A stretch of 63,656 nt of DNA from Devosia nanyangense (lineage in GTDB: Bacteria; Pseudomonadota; Alphaproteobacteria; Rhizobiales; Devosiaceae): NCBI GenBank assembly GCA_016213505.1, contig JACRAF010000065.1, positions 1 through 63,656 of the forward strand, given 5' to 3'. Shown here one piece after another: positions 32,926 to 42,370 of the stretch. The notes under the pieces were generated by a model, which had not been told where the DNA came from, did not search any database, and worked only from the letters and a program-made list of their open reading frames with translations. The stretch's first letter is position 1; each line of letters opens with the position of its first letter. The position numbers and the translations under genes are program-made.

Positions 32926-33966
32926 ATGGATGAAGCGCTGGACGGCAAACGCGCGACCGTGCACGACGTGGCGCGCAAGGCGGGCGTGTCGCTGGCGACC
33001 GTCGATCGCGTGCTCAAGGGCCGTCCGGGCGTCCGCCCGGAGACCGCCGAGAAGGTCGAGAGCGCCATCAGGGCCCTCGATTTCCGTCGCGACCTGTCGG
33101 CGTCGCTGCTGGCCCGTGCTCGCGACCTCAGGGTGACGTTCCTCATCCCCGACGGCAGCAACGTCTTCATGGGCAGCCTTGCCGCCGCCGTCGCCCGCCG
33201 GGCCCGCGCCACCCGCAACGAGCGGCTGACGCTGACCGTCGCGCCCTACCACGCGCTCGACGCCTCGGCGCTGATCGCCCGCCTCGACGGCCTCAGCGGC
33301 CGCGACACCGATTGCGCCGTGGTGGTGGCGACCGACGAGCCGGCGGTGGTCAAGGCGGTCGATGCTGCCGCCCGCCGCGGCGTCGCGGTGATCACGCTGG
33401 TCTCCGACCTGCCGGGCTCCAGCCGCCGCCAGTTCATCGGCATCGACAACCAGGCCGCCGGCCGCACCGCGGCCTCGCTGCTCGGCCGCTTCTGCCCGGG
33501 CGGCAAGGTCGGCATCATCGCCGGCTCGCTCAGCCTGCGCGATCACCGCGAGCGCTTCGAGGGCTTTGCCGGGGTGCTCGGCCGGGAATTTGCCAAACTC
33601 GAAATCGTCGGCCCGCTCGAAGGCTTTGACGACGACGCGGCGACCGAGGCGGCGGCGCTCAATCTCATCGACGCTCACCCGGACCTCTCGGGCATCTACA
33701 ATCTGGGCGCCGGCAATGCCGGGCTGGTCGCGGCGCTCGGTCGCACCCATCGGGCCGGCCTCATCCGCGTGGTGGCGCACGAACTGAGCGACACCACCCG
33801 CGACGCCCTGCGCGCCGGCACCCTCGACGTCGTCCTCGACCAGAATCCGGACGGCGAAATCCGCGCCGCCATCGCCGCCGCGCGGCAGGTGGCGCTGTCC
33901 CCCGCCGCCGAGGTTCATTCCGAGCCCATTGAAATCGGCATCTTTCTGCGCGACAATCTGCGCTAG
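32926..33966 (+). CDS. LacI family regulator of the xylose cluster
   Basis: A 346-residue repressor: N-terminal LacI headpiece (ATVHDVARKAGVSLATVDRVLKG) and a periplasmic-binding-like sugar domain. It is placed between galM and xylBA, so xylose or a xyloside is the likely effector; a XylR-type role is inferred from context. ATG at 32926 gives the usual headpiece; a longer frame is rejected because its extra residues are Arg-rich and unlike LacI. Confidence 0.9.
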   Translation: MDEALDGKRATVHDVARKAGVSLATVDRVLKGRPGVRPETAEKVESAIRALDFRRDLSASLLARARDLRVTFLIPDGSNVFMGSLAAAVARRARATRNERLTLTVAPYHALDASALIARLDGLSGRDTDCAVVVATDEPAVVKAVDAAARRGVAVITLVSDLPGSSRRQFIGIDNQAAGRTAASLLGRFCPGGKVGIIAGSLSLRDHRERFEGFAGVLGREFAKLEIVGPLEGFDDDAATEAAALNLIDAHPDLSGIYNLGAGNAGLVAALGRTHRAGLIRVVAHELSDTTRDALRAGTLDVVLDQNPDGEIRAAIAAARQVALSPAAEVHSEPIEIGIFLRDNLR

Positions 33967-34073
33967 GAGCGTTTCCAGGAAAAGTGCGAAGCGGTTTTCC
34001 GGTTCGGAAGCGCGACAAAGATAGGGATATAGAGCACTCGTTCCGATTCTATCGGAACGTGACGTGCTCTAGA
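33967..34073. repeat. Palindromic intergenic repeat, diverged copy with second hairpin
   Basis: The left part, with core AAAAGTGCGAAGCGGTTTTCC, belongs to the same family as 5745-5812. The right part is a strong hairpin: GAGCAC and GTGCTC outer arms enclosing CGTTCCGAT / ATCGGAACG (34033-34070). It starts directly after the LacI stop codon and separates it from xylB; it may end or process the regulator transcript. Confidence 0.7.
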
Positions 34074-34156
34074 GGGAATCCGAGACAAGAACGGCGCGAG
34101 CCGCATCGGGAGGCAGAACTGATCATGTGCATGGCGGATCGTGAGGTACGTGCCTC

Positions 34157-35620
34157 ATGAGCTATCTCGGCATCGACATCGGCACCTCGGGGGTGAAGGC
34201 CATCCTCATTGACCGCGCCGGCAAGGCGCTGGGCGAGGCGTCGGCCAAGGCGGTCGAGCCGGTCCGGCCGCATCCCGGCTGGTCCGAACAGAACCCGGCG
34301 GACTGGTGGGCAGCGACGCTCGCGGCCTGCGACGCCCTGAGCAAGGCGCATCCCGCCGAGATGGCGGCGGTGCGCGGGATCGGCCTCAGTGGTCACATGC
34401 ATGGCGCGACCCTCCTGGGCAGGCACGACGAGGTTTTGCGCCCCTGTATCCTGTGGAATGACGGGCGCTCGGCCGCCGAATGCGCCGAGATGGAAGCGGC
34501 GCTGCCCAGCCTCCGGCAGATCGCCGGCAACATCGCGATGCCCGGCTTCACCGCCCCCAAGATCGCCTGGGTGCGCAAGCACGAGCCCGAGATCTATGCG
34601 AAAATCGCCAAGGTGCTGCTGCCCAAGGCTTATGTCCGGCTGCTGCTGACCGGCGAGCACGTCGAGGAGATGTCGGACGCCGCCGGCACGCTGTGGCTTG
34701 ACGTCGGCAAGCGCGACTGGTCGGACGCCCTGCTGGCGGTCACCGGCCTGACGCGCGCCCACATGCCGCGGCTGGTCGAAGGCTCGGCGCCATCAGGCGA
34801 CCTCAAGCCCGAATTGGCCGCGCGCTGGGGCATGAGCGGCAAAATCGTCGTCGCCGGCGGGGCGGGCGACAACGCCGCGGCCGCCTGCGGCATCGGCGCC
34901 ATCCAGCCCGGCGAGGGCTTCGTGTCGCTCGGCACCTCGGGCGTGCTGTTCGTCAGTAACGACCGCTTCCGGCCCAATACCGAGGGCGCGGTGCATGCGT
35001 TCTGCCACGCCGTGCCCAATACCTGGCACCAGATGGGCGTGATCCTTTCCGCCACCGACAGCCTCAACTGGCTCAGCGGCGTCACCGGCCTCAAGCAGGC
35101 CGAGCTCTCGGGCAAGGCCGAAGCGAGCTTTGCCGGCCCGGGCGAGGAAATCTTCCTGCCTTATCTCAGCGGCGAGCGGACCCCGCACAACAATGCCGGG
35201 GCGCGCGGCAGTTTCGTCGGGCTCAGCCATTTGTCCGATCCGGCGCGGCTGGCGCAGGCGGTGATGGAGGGCGTCGCCTTCGCCTTCCGCGATTGCCAGC
35301 GCGTGCTCAACGACGCCGGCACCGAGATGGGCCGCCTGCTCGCCGTCGGCGGCGGCAGCAAATCGGCGCTCTGGCTGAGGCTGCTCGCCACCAATCTCGA
35401 TACCGAGATCGCGGTGCCCGAGGACGGCGATTTCGGCGGTGCGCTCGGCGCCGCCCGGCTCGGGCTCTGCGCCGCCGAGGGCGCCGACCCGGCCGAGGTG
35501 ATGACCATGCCCGGCATCAAGACGATCATCCAACCCGACGCGTCGCTCCGCGCCGCCTACACCACCCAATATGCGCGCTATCGCGCCCTTTATCCCGCCA
35601 TCGAGGAGGCCCGTAAGTGA
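34157..35620 (+). CDS. xylB: Xylulokinase
   Basis: Phosphorylates D-xylulose. The 487-residue FGGY kinase has the phosphate-1 loop GIDIGTSGVKAILID (5-19), WSEQNPADWW, SGHMHGATL and the catalytic Asp in GGAGDNAAAACG. A near-palindrome TGAGG-N6-CCTCA (34142-34157) covers the ribosome site. The stop overlaps the xylA GTG start (GTGA), so the two are translationally coupled. Confidence 0.96.
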   Translation: MSYLGIDIGTSGVKAILIDRAGKALGEASAKAVEPVRPHPGWSEQNPADWWAATLAACDALSKAHPAEMAAVRGIGLSGHMHGATLLGRHDEVLRPCILWNDGRSAAECAEMEAALPSLRQIAGNIAMPGFTAPKIAWVRKHEPEIYAKIAKVLLPKAYVRLLLTGEHVEEMSDAAGTLWLDVGKRDWSDALLAVTGLTRAHMPRLVEGSAPSGDLKPELAARWGMSGKIVVAGGAGDNAAAACGIGAIQPGEGFVSLGTSGVLFVSNDRFRPNTEGAVHAFCHAVPNTWHQMGVILSATDSLNWLSGVTGLKQAELSGKAEASFAGPGEEIFLPYLSGERTPHNNAGARGSFVGLSHLSDPARLAQAVMEGVAFAFRDCQRVLNDAGTEMGRLLAVGGGSKSALWLRLLATNLDTEIAVPEDGDFGGALGAARLGLCAAEGADPAEVMTMPGIKTIIQPDASLRAAYTTQYARYRALYPAIEEARK

Positions 35621-36921
35621 CCGATTTCTTCAAGGGGATTTCCCCCGTCAAGTTCGAGGGGCCGAGCTCCGCCAGCCCGCTCGCCTACCATCATTACAAC
35701 AAGGACGAGATGGTGCTCGGCAAGCGCATGGAGGATCACATCCGCCCGGCCGCCGCGTATTGGCACTCCTTTGCCTGGGAAGGCGGCGATCCGTTCGGCG
35801 GCCGCACCTTCGATCGGCCGTGGTTCGGTAAGGGCATGGAGGGCGCGCGCCTCAAGGCCGATGTCGCCTTCGAGATGTTCGACCTGCTCGACATGCCGTT
35901 CTTCTGCTTTCACGACGCCGACGTCGCCCCCGAGGGCGCGACGCTGGCCGAAAGCAACAAGAACGTCCGCGAGATCGCCGATATCTTCGCCAAAAAGATG
36001 CAGACCTCGCGCACTCGCCTCTTGTGGGGCACGGCAAATCTCTTCTCCAACCGCCGCTACATGAGCGGCGCCGCGACCAATCCCGATCCGGACGTGTTCG
36101 CCTACGCCGCCGGCCAGGTGAAGCAGATGCTCGAGATCACCCACCAGCTGGGCGGCTCGAACTACGTTCTATGGGGCGGGCGCGAGGGCTATGAGACGCT
36201 CCTCAACACCAAGGTCAGGGACGAGCTCGATCATGCCGCGCGCTTCCTGACGCTGGTCATCGAGCATGCCAAAAAGATCGGCTTTACGGGCACCATCCTG
36301 ATCGAGCCCAAGCCGCAGGAGCCATCCAAGCACCAGTACGACTACGACGTCGCCACGGTCTACGGGTTCTTGAAGACCTACGGACTCGAAAAAGAGGTCA
36401 AGGTCAACATCGAGGTCGGCCACGCTTTCCTCGCCGGCCACAGCTTCGAGCACGAGCTGGCCATGGCCCGCGCCTTCGGCATCCTCGGTTCGGTCGATGC
36501 CAACCGCAACGACCTGCAGTCGGGCTGGGACACCGACCAGTTCCCCAACAACCCGGCCGAGCTGGTGCCCGCCTTCTACCAGATCCTCAAGAACGGCGGT
36601 CTGGGCAATGGCGGCTTCAACTTCGACGCCAAGGTCCGCCGGCAGTCGCTCGATCCCGCCGATCTGCTGCACGGCCATGTCGGCGGCCTCGACGTGCTCG
36701 CCCGCGCCCTCAAGGGCGCCGCGGCGCTGATCAGCGACGGCACCTACGACAAGACGGTCGATGCCCGCTATGCCGGCTGGCAGACGCCGGCCGCGCAGGC
36801 GATGCTGAAATCCGAAAGCCTCGCCGACATCGCCGCGCGAGTGGACAAGGAGAACGTCAATCCACAGCCGCGCTCGGGCCAGCAGGAATATCTCGAGAAC
36901 CTGATCAACCGGTTCGTTTGA
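35617..36921 (+). CDS. xylA: Xylose isomerase
   Basis: Converts D-xylose to D-xylulose. The 434-residue TIM barrel carries the catalytic His in FCFHDADVAPEG, metal ligands in LIEPKPQEPSKHQYD and VGHAFLAGHSFEHE, and DANRNDLQSGWDTDQFP. The start is GTG 35617 with GAGGAGG-like ribosome site, overlapping xylB. The length suits class II enzymes. Confidence 0.97.
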   Translation: MTDFFKGISPVKFEGPSSASPLAYHHYNKDEMVLGKRMEDHIRPAAAYWHSFAWEGGDPFGGRTFDRPWFGKGMEGARLKADVAFEMFDLLDMPFFCFHDADVAPEGATLAESNKNVREIADIFAKKMQTSRTRLLWGTANLFSNRRYMSGAATNPDPDVFAYAAGQVKQMLEITHQLGGSNYVLWGGREGYETLLNTKVRDELDHAARFLTLVIEHAKKIGFTGTILIEPKPQEPSKHQYDYDVATVYGFLKTYGLEKEVKVNIEVGHAFLAGHSFEHELAMARAFGILGSVDANRNDLQSGWDTDQFPNNPAELVPAFYQILKNGGLGNGGFNFDAKVRRQSLDPADLLHGHVGGLDVLARALKGAAALISDGTYDKTVDARYAGWQTPAAQAMLKSESLADIAARVDKENVNPQPRSGQQEYLENLINRFV

Positions 36922-37111
36922 CCTTCACCCTCCCCCTCGCGGGGAGGGTGGCAAAGCTGGGAGCGAAGCGACGTAGCGGCGCCGGGGAGGGGGGTGACGC
37001 ACGCTCGGTCCCGGGCCAACTCCACCCCCACCCAGCTCTGCTAGGCCTTCGGCCAAGCTCCGCTACCTCCCCCGTCAAAGGGGGAGGTGTCCCGACTGAG
37101 AGGCCGCAACC
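36922..37111. repeat. Intergenic repeat of pyrimidine/purine-rich hairpins
   Basis: Contains CCTCCCCCTCGCGGGGAGG (short hairpin) and CTCCCCC / GGGGGAG blocks near both ends, so the ends can pair. Similar CTCCC/GGGAG spacers occur at 45168-45332, 52079-52191 and 58921-59085. No gene was seen. It parts xylA from xynB. Confidence 0.6.
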
Positions 37112-38734
37112 ATGTCCATCATCCGCAATCCCATCCTGCCCGGCTTCAATCCGGACCCCTCGATCCTGCGCGTCGGCGACGACTACTACATCGCCACCTC
37201 GACCTTCGAGTGGTATCCGGGCGTCCAGATCCATCACAGCAAGGACCTGGCGAACTGGGAGCTGGTCACCCGCCCGCTCACCCGGGCGTCGCAGCTCGAC
37301 ATGCGCGGCGATCCGGACAGCTGCGGCATCTGGGCGCCGTGCCTCAGCCATGACGGCGAGAAATTCTGGCTGGTTTACACCGACGTCAAGCGCAAGGACG
37401 GCTCGTTCAAGGACGCCCACAACTACATCGTCACCGCGCCGGCGATCGAAGGCCCGTGGTCCGATCCGGTCTACGTCGACTCTTCGGGCTTCGACCCGTC
37501 GCTGTTCCACGACGACGACGGCAGGAAGTGGTTCGTCAACATGCTGTGGGACCATCGCGCCCGGCCGCTGCTGTTCGAGGGCATCGCGCTCCAGCAATAC
37601 GATCCGGCGGCGAAGAAGCTCGTCGGGCCGCGCAAGAACATCTTTACGGGCACCGATCTCAAACTCGTCGAGGGCCCGCATCTCTACAAGCGCCAGGGAA
37701 AGGACGGAAAGCCCTGGTACTATCTGCTGACCGCCGAAGGCGGCACCGGCTACGAGCACGCCTGCACCTTTGCGCGCTCGCGCAGCATCGATGGGCCCTA
37801 TGAGCTCCACCCCGAAAAATACATCATCACCGCCAAGGACAGCCCGAACAACCAGGTGCAGCGCTCGGGGCACGGCGACATCGTCGAGACGCCCGACGGA
37901 CGCACTTATGTCGTCCACCTCATGGGCCGGCCGACGACCCAGAAGCGCCGCTGTGTGCTGGGCCGCGAAACCGGCATCCAGGAGGCCGAGTGGCGCGCCG
38001 ATGACTGGCTCTGGATCAAGGGCGGCCGCGTCCCCTCGATCGAGGTCGACGTGCCCGGCAAGCGCGACGACACCCACTACTGGTCCGAGCAGCGCTACGG
38101 CTTCGGCGGCCCGCTGCACAAGGACTTCCAGTGGCTGCGCACGCCCGACACCGACCGCATCTTTTCGGTCGGCAACGGCAAGCTGACGCTGTTCGGCCGC
38201 GAGTCGATCGGCTCGTGGTTCGAGCAGGCGCTGGTGGCGCGGCGGGTCGTCCACTTCTCGTTCGATGCCGAGACCATCGTCGATTTCTCGCCCCGGGACG
38301 AACGGCAGTTCGCGGGGCTCACGCACTACTACGGGCGCTACAACTTCCACTACCTCGTCGTGACGGCGCACTCGGACGGCCAGCGCGAGCTTCTGCTGAT
38401 GAGCTCGCCGGCGAGCTTCCCCGATGGCAAGCTGATCTACCCCGGCCAGCCTGTCCCGCTGCCACAGGACGGGCCCGTTCGGCTCAAGCTCGAGGTCCGC
38501 GGTGCGACGCTCCAGTATTTCTACGCGCCCGGCGTCGGCGGCAACTGGCAGCCGGTGGGTCCGCGCCTCGATGCGTCGCTCATCTCGGACGAGTGCGGCG
38601 GTCACGCCGAACACGGCAGCTTCACCGGCGGCTTTGTCGGCATGGCCGCCTCCGACCTCAATGGAACGGCGCTCCACGCCGACTTCACCGATTTCGTTTA
38701 CCGGCCGGTGCGTCACGAAAGCGACAGGTACTAG
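37112..38734 (+). CDS. xynB: Beta-xylosidase, glycoside hydrolase family 43
   Basis: A 540-residue cytoplasmic GH43 enzyme that cuts xylose from xylo-oligosaccharides. Catalytic residues D15 (FNPDPS), D128 (GFDPSLFHDDDG) and E187 (VEGPHLYK) align with the known GH43 triad. The C-terminal beta-sandwich (about 330-540) is typical of subfamily 11 enzymes. No signal peptide, so the substrate must be imported. The stop abuts the ATG of the next gene. Confidence 0.95.
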   Translation: MSIIRNPILPGFNPDPSILRVGDDYYIATSTFEWYPGVQIHHSKDLANWELVTRPLTRASQLDMRGDPDSCGIWAPCLSHDGEKFWLVYTDVKRKDGSFKDAHNYIVTAPAIEGPWSDPVYVDSSGFDPSLFHDDDGRKWFVNMLWDHRARPLLFEGIALQQYDPAAKKLVGPRKNIFTGTDLKLVEGPHLYKRQGKDGKPWYYLLTAEGGTGYEHACTFARSRSIDGPYELHPEKYIITAKDSPNNQVQRSGHGDIVETPDGRTYVVHLMGRPTTQKRRCVLGRETGIQEAEWRADDWLWIKGGRVPSIEVDVPGKRDDTHYWSEQRYGFGGPLHKDFQWLRTPDTDRIFSVGNGKLTLFGRESIGSWFEQALVARRVVHFSFDAETIVDFSPRDERQFAGLTHYYGRYNFHYLVVTAHSDGQRELLLMSSPASFPDGKLIYPGQPVPLPQDGPVRLKLEVRGATLQYFYAPGVGGNWQPVGPRLDASLISDECGGHAEHGSFTGGFVGMAASDLNGTALHADFTDFVYRPVRHESDRY

Positions 38735-39613
38735 ATGAAAGTTGCAGTCACCGGCGGTACCGGCTCATGGGATCGCGGCGTCGGCCCGGTGGTCATCGCG
38801 GCGCTGAGGGAAGCGGGCCACGAGGTCACCAATCTCGATTGGGCCGTGCCCGGCGGCATTGCCGGCCGCGGCTTCATCAAGGTCGATCTAACCGATTACG
38901 GCCAGACCTTCGCGGCGCTCTACGGCCACGACGCGGTGATCCAGCTCGCCGCCAATGGCGAGCCCGACTGGGATCACGTCTCGGGCGCCGCGCGCTTCCA
39001 CACCAATACGCTCATCGCCTACAACGTCTTCCAGGCCGCGTGCTTTCTGGGCATGAAGAAGGTGGTGTGGGCGTCGTCGGAAACCGTGCTCGGCTTTCCC
39101 TTCGACATCGTGAAGCCCAAACTGCTGCCGATCAGCGACGACGACCCGCCGATCCCCACCTCGTCCTACGGCATTTCCAAGGCCGTGACCGAGGACCTGG
39201 CGCGCCACATGAACCGCCGCTACGGCGTGCCTTTCATCGGCCTGCGCTTTTCCAACATCTTCTACGACACCCCCGGCCACGTCACCGGCTACGACAAGGT
39301 TCCGTCCTTCTGGGACGATCCGATATCGCGTTCGTTCAACCTGTGGGGTTATGTCGACAGCCGCGACATAGCCCAGGCCTGCACCAGAGCGCTCGTGGCA
39401 GATGTTCATGGCGCCGAGGCGATGACCATCGCCGCCCCCGACACCATCATGACCCAGACCAACGCCGAGCTGGTCGCCCAATGCTTCCCCGGCTGTGCCC
39501 TCCGCCCCGGCATCGGTGCGCACGAATCGCTGATCTCGATCGACAAGGCGAAGCGGCTGATCGGCTACGATCCGCAATGGACCTGGCGGCGGGTGTTGGG
39601 CCGGAACGACTGA
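38735..39613 (+). CDS. NAD(P)-dependent epimerase/dehydratase (extended SDR)
   Basis: A 292-residue Rossmann protein. The N-terminal loop reads TGGTGSWDRGVG, an insertion-bearing variant of TGxxGxxG. The Tyr-Lys pair is SSYGISK and the Ser/Thr is in ASSETV. The gene abuts xynB (TAGATG), so it belongs to the xylose operon. It could act as a sugar or uronate dehydrogenase; the substrate is unknown. Confidence 0.85.
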   Translation: MKVAVTGGTGSWDRGVGPVVIAALREAGHEVTNLDWAVPGGIAGRGFIKVDLTDYGQTFAALYGHDAVIQLAANGEPDWDHVSGAARFHTNTLIAYNVFQAACFLGMKKVVWASSETVLGFPFDIVKPKLLPISDDDPPIPTSSYGISKAVTEDLARHMNRRYGVPFIGLRFSNIFYDTPGHVTGYDKVPSFWDDPISRSFNLWGYVDSRDIAQACTRALVADVHGAEAMTIAAPDTIMTQTNAELVAQCFPGCALRPGIGAHESLISIDKAKRLIGYDPQWTWRRVLGRND

Positions 39614-39679
39614 CTGCCAGCATTGCTCCTGACGTCCAAACCCCATACTCTCGCGGCCTTTCCGAGACCCTAGCGAGCC

Positions 39680-42370
39680 ATGGACCAGGCGCCTTACGAA
39701 CCCGCCGCGACCGCCGATCCGCCCTCCGGCCCGCCGGCCGCCATCACGCCGATGATGGGGCAGTATCTCGAGATCAAGGCGGTCAATCCGGGGTACCTCC
39801 TGTTCTACCGGATGGGCGATTTCTACGAGATGTTCTTCGAGGACGCTGAGATCGCCTCGGCGGCGCTCGGCATCGTCCTCACCAAGCGCGGCAAGCATCA
39901 GGGGGCCGACATCCCGATGTGCGGCGTACCGGTCCATGCGGCGCAGGACTACCTCAAGAAACTGATCGCGCTCGGCCACCGCGTCGCCATCTGCGAGCAG
40001 GTCGAGGACCCCGCCGAGGCCAAGAAGCGCGGCGGCAAATCGCCGGTCAAGCGCGACGTCGTCCGGCTGGTGACGCGCGGCACCATCACCGAGGACGATC
40101 TGCTGCCGGCGCGGGCGTCGAACTACCTCGCCGCGCTCGCCATGCTGCGGCACGGCGATGCCGATTTCGCCCTCGCCTTCGCCGATGTGTCGACGGGCGA
40201 GCTGACGGTGCTGCCGCTCCTCGCCTCGGCGCTTTCCGATGAACTGGCGCGCATCGATCCCGCCGAACTGCTGTTCAGCGACGCGACGCGGGCGGCGCTG
40301 CAGGACCTGAAGATCGGCCTGCCCAACGCGGCCACCGTCATCCTGCCGCCCGAGGCGTTCGACTCGACCGCCGCGGCTGAGACCCTCGCGTCCCTGTTCG
40401 ACGTTTCGAGTGTCGATCCCTCGTCCTTCTCGCGCGTCGAGCGGTCGGCGCTGGGCGCGCTCATCGGTTACATCACCGAGAGCCAGAAGGGGGCGCCGCT
40501 GGCGCTCCGCCCGCCCGCCTCGGAGCGGCTGCAATCGCACATGGCGATCGATGCCGCGACGCGCTCCTCGCTCGAGCTGCTCGAGACGCAGCGCGGCACG
40601 CGGAAGGGCGCGTTGCTGCACGAGATCGACGAATGCGTGACGCCCGCCGGCTCCCGCCTCCTCGCCCGCCGGCTCAGCGCCCCGCTCTGCGATCCCGAGG
40701 CGATCAACGCCCGGCTCGACGCGGTCGAGGCGCTCCTTGCCGCGCCGATGCTGTCGAGCAAATTGCGGCACGAGCTGAAAGCCGTCCCCGATCTCACCCG
40801 CGCCTTGACCCGCCTCGCGCTCGATCGCGGCGGTCCGCGCGATCTCAACGCCGTGGCTCGCGCCATCGTCGGGGCAGGGGAGCTGGGCCATGCGCTCGGC
40901 GGCCTGAGCGATGCGCCCGCCGACCTCCGCCGCGTCGCGGCAACGCTGGCGACCGCCCCGCCGCCGCTCGCCACCGAGCTCACCCGCGCCATCGAGGAGG
41001 AACCGCCGCTGCTCGCTCGCGACGGCGGCTTCGTCAATCGCGGCCACGACCCCGCCCTCGATGCCGAGCGGGCGCTGGCGTCCGAAACCCGCGCCGTGGT
41101 CGCGGCGCTCCAGGCCCGGCTGATCGCCGAGACCGAGATCAAATCGCTGAAGATCCGCCACAACGGCCAGCTCGGCTATTTCGTCGAGGTGCCGGCGGCG
41201 CACGGCATGAAGCTGGTGGAGCCGCCCCTCAAGGCGGTCTTCATCCACCGCCAGACCATGTCCAACGCCATGCGCTTCACCACCGCAGAGCTGGCCGAGC
41301 TCGAGGGCCGCATAGCCAAGGCGCATGACAGGGCGCTCGAGATCGAGACCGCGATCTTCGCCCGGCTGGTGTCGGCGACTCTCGCCGAAACCGACACGCT
41401 GCGCGCCCTCGCCGACGCGCTGGCCGAGCTCGATGTCGCTGCGGGCCTTGCCCACCTTGCGGCAACGCGTCGCTACTGCCGGCCGCTGATCGATGCCTCG
41501 CTGGCGTTTTCGGTCAAATCCGGCCGCCATCCGGTGGTCGAAACCACCGTCAAGGCCGAGGGCCAGCCCTTCATCGCCAACGACACCGAGCTGACGGGCG
41601 GCGCGCTCTGGCTGGTCACCGGCCCCAATATGGGCGGCAAATCGACCTTCCTCCGCCAGAACGCGCTGATCGCCATCCTCGCCCAGATGGGCAGTTTCGT
41701 GCCGGCCGATGCCGCCCATATCGGGGTCATCGACCGGGTGTTTTCCCGCGTCGGCGCCTCCGACGACATCGCCCATGGCCGCTCGACCTTCATGGTGGAA
41801 ATGGTCGAAACCGCCGCGATCCTCAACCGCGCGACCGCCAAGTCCTTGGTGATCCTCGATGAAATCGGCCGCGGCACGGCCACCTTCGATGGCCTCTCGA
41901 TCGCCTGGGCGGCGGTCGAGGCGCTCCACAACGACACCGGCTGCCGGGCCCTGTTCGCCACGCACTTTCACGAAATGACGGCGCTGGCCAAGAGCCTGGG
42001 CCGGGTGTCAAACGTCACCATGGCGGTGCGCGAATGGGAGGGCGAGGTGGTTTTCCTGCACGAAGTCGTCCCCGGCGCCGCCGACCGCTCCTATGGCATC
42101 CAGGTGGCGCGGCTGGCGGGGCTGCCCGAGACTGTGCTGGCCCGCGCCCGGCAGGTGCTGGGCGTCCTCGAACAGCGCTCTTCCGGCGTCGCCGCGCCCA
42201 TGCTAGACGATTTGCCGCTTTTCCGGGCCGCTCCGGCGCCGAAGAAGCCGGAAATTAATCCCCTCAATGCCATGCTCGATCAGGTCCGCCCCGACGAACT
42301 CTCCCCCCGCGAGGCGCTGGACCTGATCTATGAGCTGAAGAAGGCACGCGATGCCGGTCGCCGAAGCTGA
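39680..42370 (+). CDS. mutS: DNA mismatch repair protein MutS
   Basis: Recognises mismatches. The 896-residue protein has the N-terminal mismatch-binding domain with the Phe-x-Glu motif in RMGDFYEMFFEDA, the core/clamp domains and the C-terminal ABC-type ATPase with Walker A GPNMGGKST and signature region STFMVEMVET. ATG at 39680. It overlaps glnD by 20 bases. Confidence 0.98.
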   Translation: MDQAPYEPAATADPPSGPPAAITPMMGQYLEIKAVNPGYLLFYRMGDFYEMFFEDAEIASAALGIVLTKRGKHQGADIPMCGVPVHAAQDYLKKLIALGHRVAICEQVEDPAEAKKRGGKSPVKRDVVRLVTRGTITEDDLLPARASNYLAALAMLRHGDADFALAFADVSTGELTVLPLLASALSDELARIDPAELLFSDATRAALQDLKIGLPNAATVILPPEAFDSTAAAETLASLFDVSSVDPSSFSRVERSALGALIGYITESQKGAPLALRPPASERLQSHMAIDAATRSSLELLETQRGTRKGALLHEIDECVTPAGSRLLARRLSAPLCDPEAINARLDAVEALLAAPMLSSKLRHELKAVPDLTRALTRLALDRGGPRDLNAVARAIVGAGELGHALGGLSDAPADLRRVAATLATAPPPLATELTRAIEEEPPLLARDGGFVNRGHDPALDAERALASETRAVVAALQARLIAETEIKSLKIRHNGQLGYFVEVPAAHGMKLVEPPLKAVFIHRQTMSNAMRFTTAELAELEGRIAKAHDRALEIETAIFARLVSATLAETDTLRALADALAELDVAAGLAHLAATRRYCRPLIDASLAFSVKSGRHPVVETTVKAEGQPFIANDTELTGGALWLVTGPNMGGKSTFLRQNALIAILAQMGSFVPADAAHIGVIDRVFSRVGASDDIAHGRSTFMVEMVETAAILNRATAKSLVILDEIGRGTATFDGLSIAWAAVEALHNDTGCRALFATHFHEMTALAKSLGRVSNVTMAVREWEGEVVFLHEVVPGAADRSYGIQVARLAGLPETVLARARQVLGVLEQRSSGVAAPMLDDLPLFRAAPAPKKPEINPLNAMLDQVRPDELSPREALDLIYELKKARDAGRRS

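Noticed and set aside
38888..41971. A very long minus-strand open frame (over 1,000 codons) opposite mutS
   Set aside because: It is an antisense shadow of GC-rich coding DNA; the product is Arg/Gly/Asp-rich without motifs, and the plus strand holds SDR and MutS with all expected motifs.
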